In this document: one piece after another, positions 4,617 through 5,351 of the stretch | Layout: every line of letters starts with the position of its first letter | Position numbering within the stretch: the first letter of the stretch is position 1 | Assembly: GCA_019309815.1 (NCBI GenBank) | Contig: JAFDFO010000153.1 | Coordinates: forward strand, 1 to 5,351 | Direction of reading: 5' to 3' | Length of the DNA stretch: 5,351 bases | Source: Deltaproteobacteria bacterium | GTDB taxonomy: Bacteria > Desulfobacterota > Desulfobacteria > Desulfobacterales > C00003060 | Position numbers and translations under genes: made by a program | Notes under the pieces: generated by a model | Databases searched by the model: none | The model's input: only the letters and a program-made list of their open reading frames with translations | Told to the model about the DNA's origin: nothing

Positions 4617-5060
4617 CTACGAGGTTTCCTTCAGCAGGTCGACCACCAGCCGGTAAGCTGCGCCGACCGCCGGAAAGCAGACCGTCTGGGGTGTGTCAGA
4701 GCTCATGAACTGCTCGAGCCCCTCCTCCGTGGTCAGATCCGCCCCCGTCAATTCACGGCAGCTGATGGTCTCCATCTCGGCCTCGAAGCGGTGACGAAAC
4801 TCCCGCGCCATCGCCGATATGCGAAGCCAGTCCTCCATGGTTTTGCCCCGCTCCTTCTTGAGGCCGATAGCCATCACGGCACCGGCAACGGCACCGCAGA
4901 CGGCCCCCGTGTTGCCGATCCCGCCGCCGAAGCAACTGGCGATCCTGGGAATGATCTCATTGTCTATCTCTATCTCGAATTCCTGGCACACGGCCAGCAG
5001 TACGGCCTCCGATCAAGTGTAACCTTGCTCCATGATTTCCGTGGCCCGGTTTTGCTCCAT
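4617..5060 (-). CDS. C-GCAxxG-C-C family selenoprotein, UGA decoded as selenocysteine (147 aa)
   Basis: This is a putative redox-active protein of the C-GCAxxG-C-C family (about 140 residues, four invariant Cys, CGAxxG motif). The start chosen is ATG 5060, with GAAAGGA about 9 nt upstream. Codon 16 (5015-5013) is TGA, in the context GYT-TGA-SEAVLLA, and aligns with the first conserved Cys of the family (GYNCSQAV-type motif). Downstream residues fit the family throughout: EIIPRIASCFGGGIGNTG (35-52), CGAVAG (55-60), AVMAIGL (61-67), CRELTG (101-106) and Cys128. Reading TGA as Sec gives the full expected length and the complete set of redox residues (Sec16, Cys55, Cys101, Cys128). A SECIS-like hairpin follows. 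Treating TGA as a stop leaves only a GTG start at 4991 without a ribosome site. A recent nonsense mutation is the alternative but would not explain the hairpin. Its base composition is richer in G+C than the phosphatase gene. Substrate is unknown. Confidence 0.85.
4983..5015 (-). promoter_or_regulatory. Sec UGA codon and bacterial SECIS-like hairpin
   Basis: Starting 15 nt after the UGA (5015-5013), CUGGC (4997-4993) and GCCAG (4987-4983) form a perfect 5-bp stem around the loop CGUGU (4992-4988). The loop begins 20 nt after the UGA and has G as its second base. This fits the bacterial SECIS pattern: short stem, small loop with an early G, and the UGA-to-loop distance seen in genes such as fdhF. 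SelB would bind it to deliver Sec-tRNA. Confidence 0.7.
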
Positions 5061-5304
5061 GGTCTTCTATCCTTTCTGCTTATCGATTTCCAGGGTAAGT
5101 GACTCAGGATCTCATGCGAAAACTTTTGGACATTTGAAGCCAAGCGTTTTCCAAAGCAACTTCCCAGTATCTTCAATATCAGAGAAGTCGAAATTACACC
5201 GTTATATATCACAACATTATTCTGTTGGACATTGATAGCAGTTGTATAGCACCTTTGAGGGGTGGGAAAAAGGGGAGTGATCTAATGTATTCAGGTAGTT
5301 AACT
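5061..5304. other. Intergenic stretch between tRNA-Arg and the selenoprotein gene
   Basis: The stretch is A+T-rich and should hold the promoter of the selenoprotein gene. On the minus strand a TATATA/TATAAC segment near 5202-5208 is a possible -10 element, but no clear -35 element lies at the right distance. CCCCTTTTT just after the tRNA (about 5266-5274) may help end its transcript, though no stem precedes it. No gene is seen. Confidence 0.4.
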
Positions 5305-5351
5305 TGGTGCCCCCGGCGTGATTCGAACACGCGGCGCAAGGATTAGGAATC
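5305..5351 (-). tRNA. tRNA-Arg (anticodon CCT), 3' part only, cut by window end
   Basis: Read on the minus strand from the window edge, the bases give the end of the anticodon 5' stem (GA), the loop TTCCTAA with anticodon CCT, the stem TCCTT, the variable loop GCGCC, the T stem GCGTG/CACGC with loop TTCGAAT, the acceptor strand CGGGGGC, the discriminator A and an encoded CCA (TGG at 5305-5307 on the plus strand). The T stem is perfect. The 5' half lies beyond the window. This tRNA reads AGG codons, and such genes are frequent integration sites for islands and phages. Confidence 0.9.

Noticed and set aside
4617..5060. Pseudogene with a nonsense mutation
   Set aside because: TGA at the exact redox Cys position, an intact frame on both sides and a SECIS-like hairpin fit recoding better than random loss.

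Overview
The window looks like accessory chromosomal DNA of a selenocysteine-using anaerobe, most likely a deltaproteobacterium (Desulfobacterota). This is an inference. It rests on a C-GCAxxG-C-C family gene read through an in-frame UGA, a DUF6868-type membrane protein, a DUF6982-type protein, strong GGAGG ribosome sites and a CCA-encoding tRNA gene. No single marker fixes the species.

Layout. Positions 1-230 hold the end of an unknown upstream region and an unlisted 44-residue single-pass membrane protein. Positions 230-400 hold hairpins, a repeated GCCCC-N-AAATAC motif, a perfect 13-base palindrome and a good sigma70-type promoter. That promoter drives a DUF6868-type gene (477-719), followed closely by two unrelated sulfotransferase genes (750-1400 and 1428-2132). 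The promoter, palindrome, leader and DUF6868 gene then recur as a second direct copy (2172-2571). The sulfotransferase pair is therefore bracketed by two ~400-bp direct repeats, like a cassette that could be lost or amplified by recombination. A perfect 13-bp inverted repeat and a decayed tRNA 3'-end-like segment follow the second copy.

From 2917 to 3303 there is a cytoplasmic DUF6982-like protein with an internal duplication. The right half is on the minus strand. It carries a secreted, lipid-anchored tyrosine phosphatase-like protein (3579-4484), a linker with attC-like core sites, a C-GCAxxG-C-C family gene (4617-5060) and the 3' half of a tRNA-Arg(CCT) gene at the window's edge.

The main result is the 4617-5060 gene. 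A standard gene caller would start it at the GTG at 4991 and lose its first 23 codons. Read from the ATG at 5060, with a good ribosome site, a TGA codon falls where the family has its first conserved redox cysteine. A compact hairpin with bacterial SECIS geometry lies immediately downstream. It is best read as a selenoprotein of 147 residues with Sec at position 16.

How the genes may work together: the DUF6868 gene and the two sulfotransferases are probably one transcript, suggesting sulfation of a cell-surface or secreted molecule near the membrane. The other genes show no clear functional link to it.
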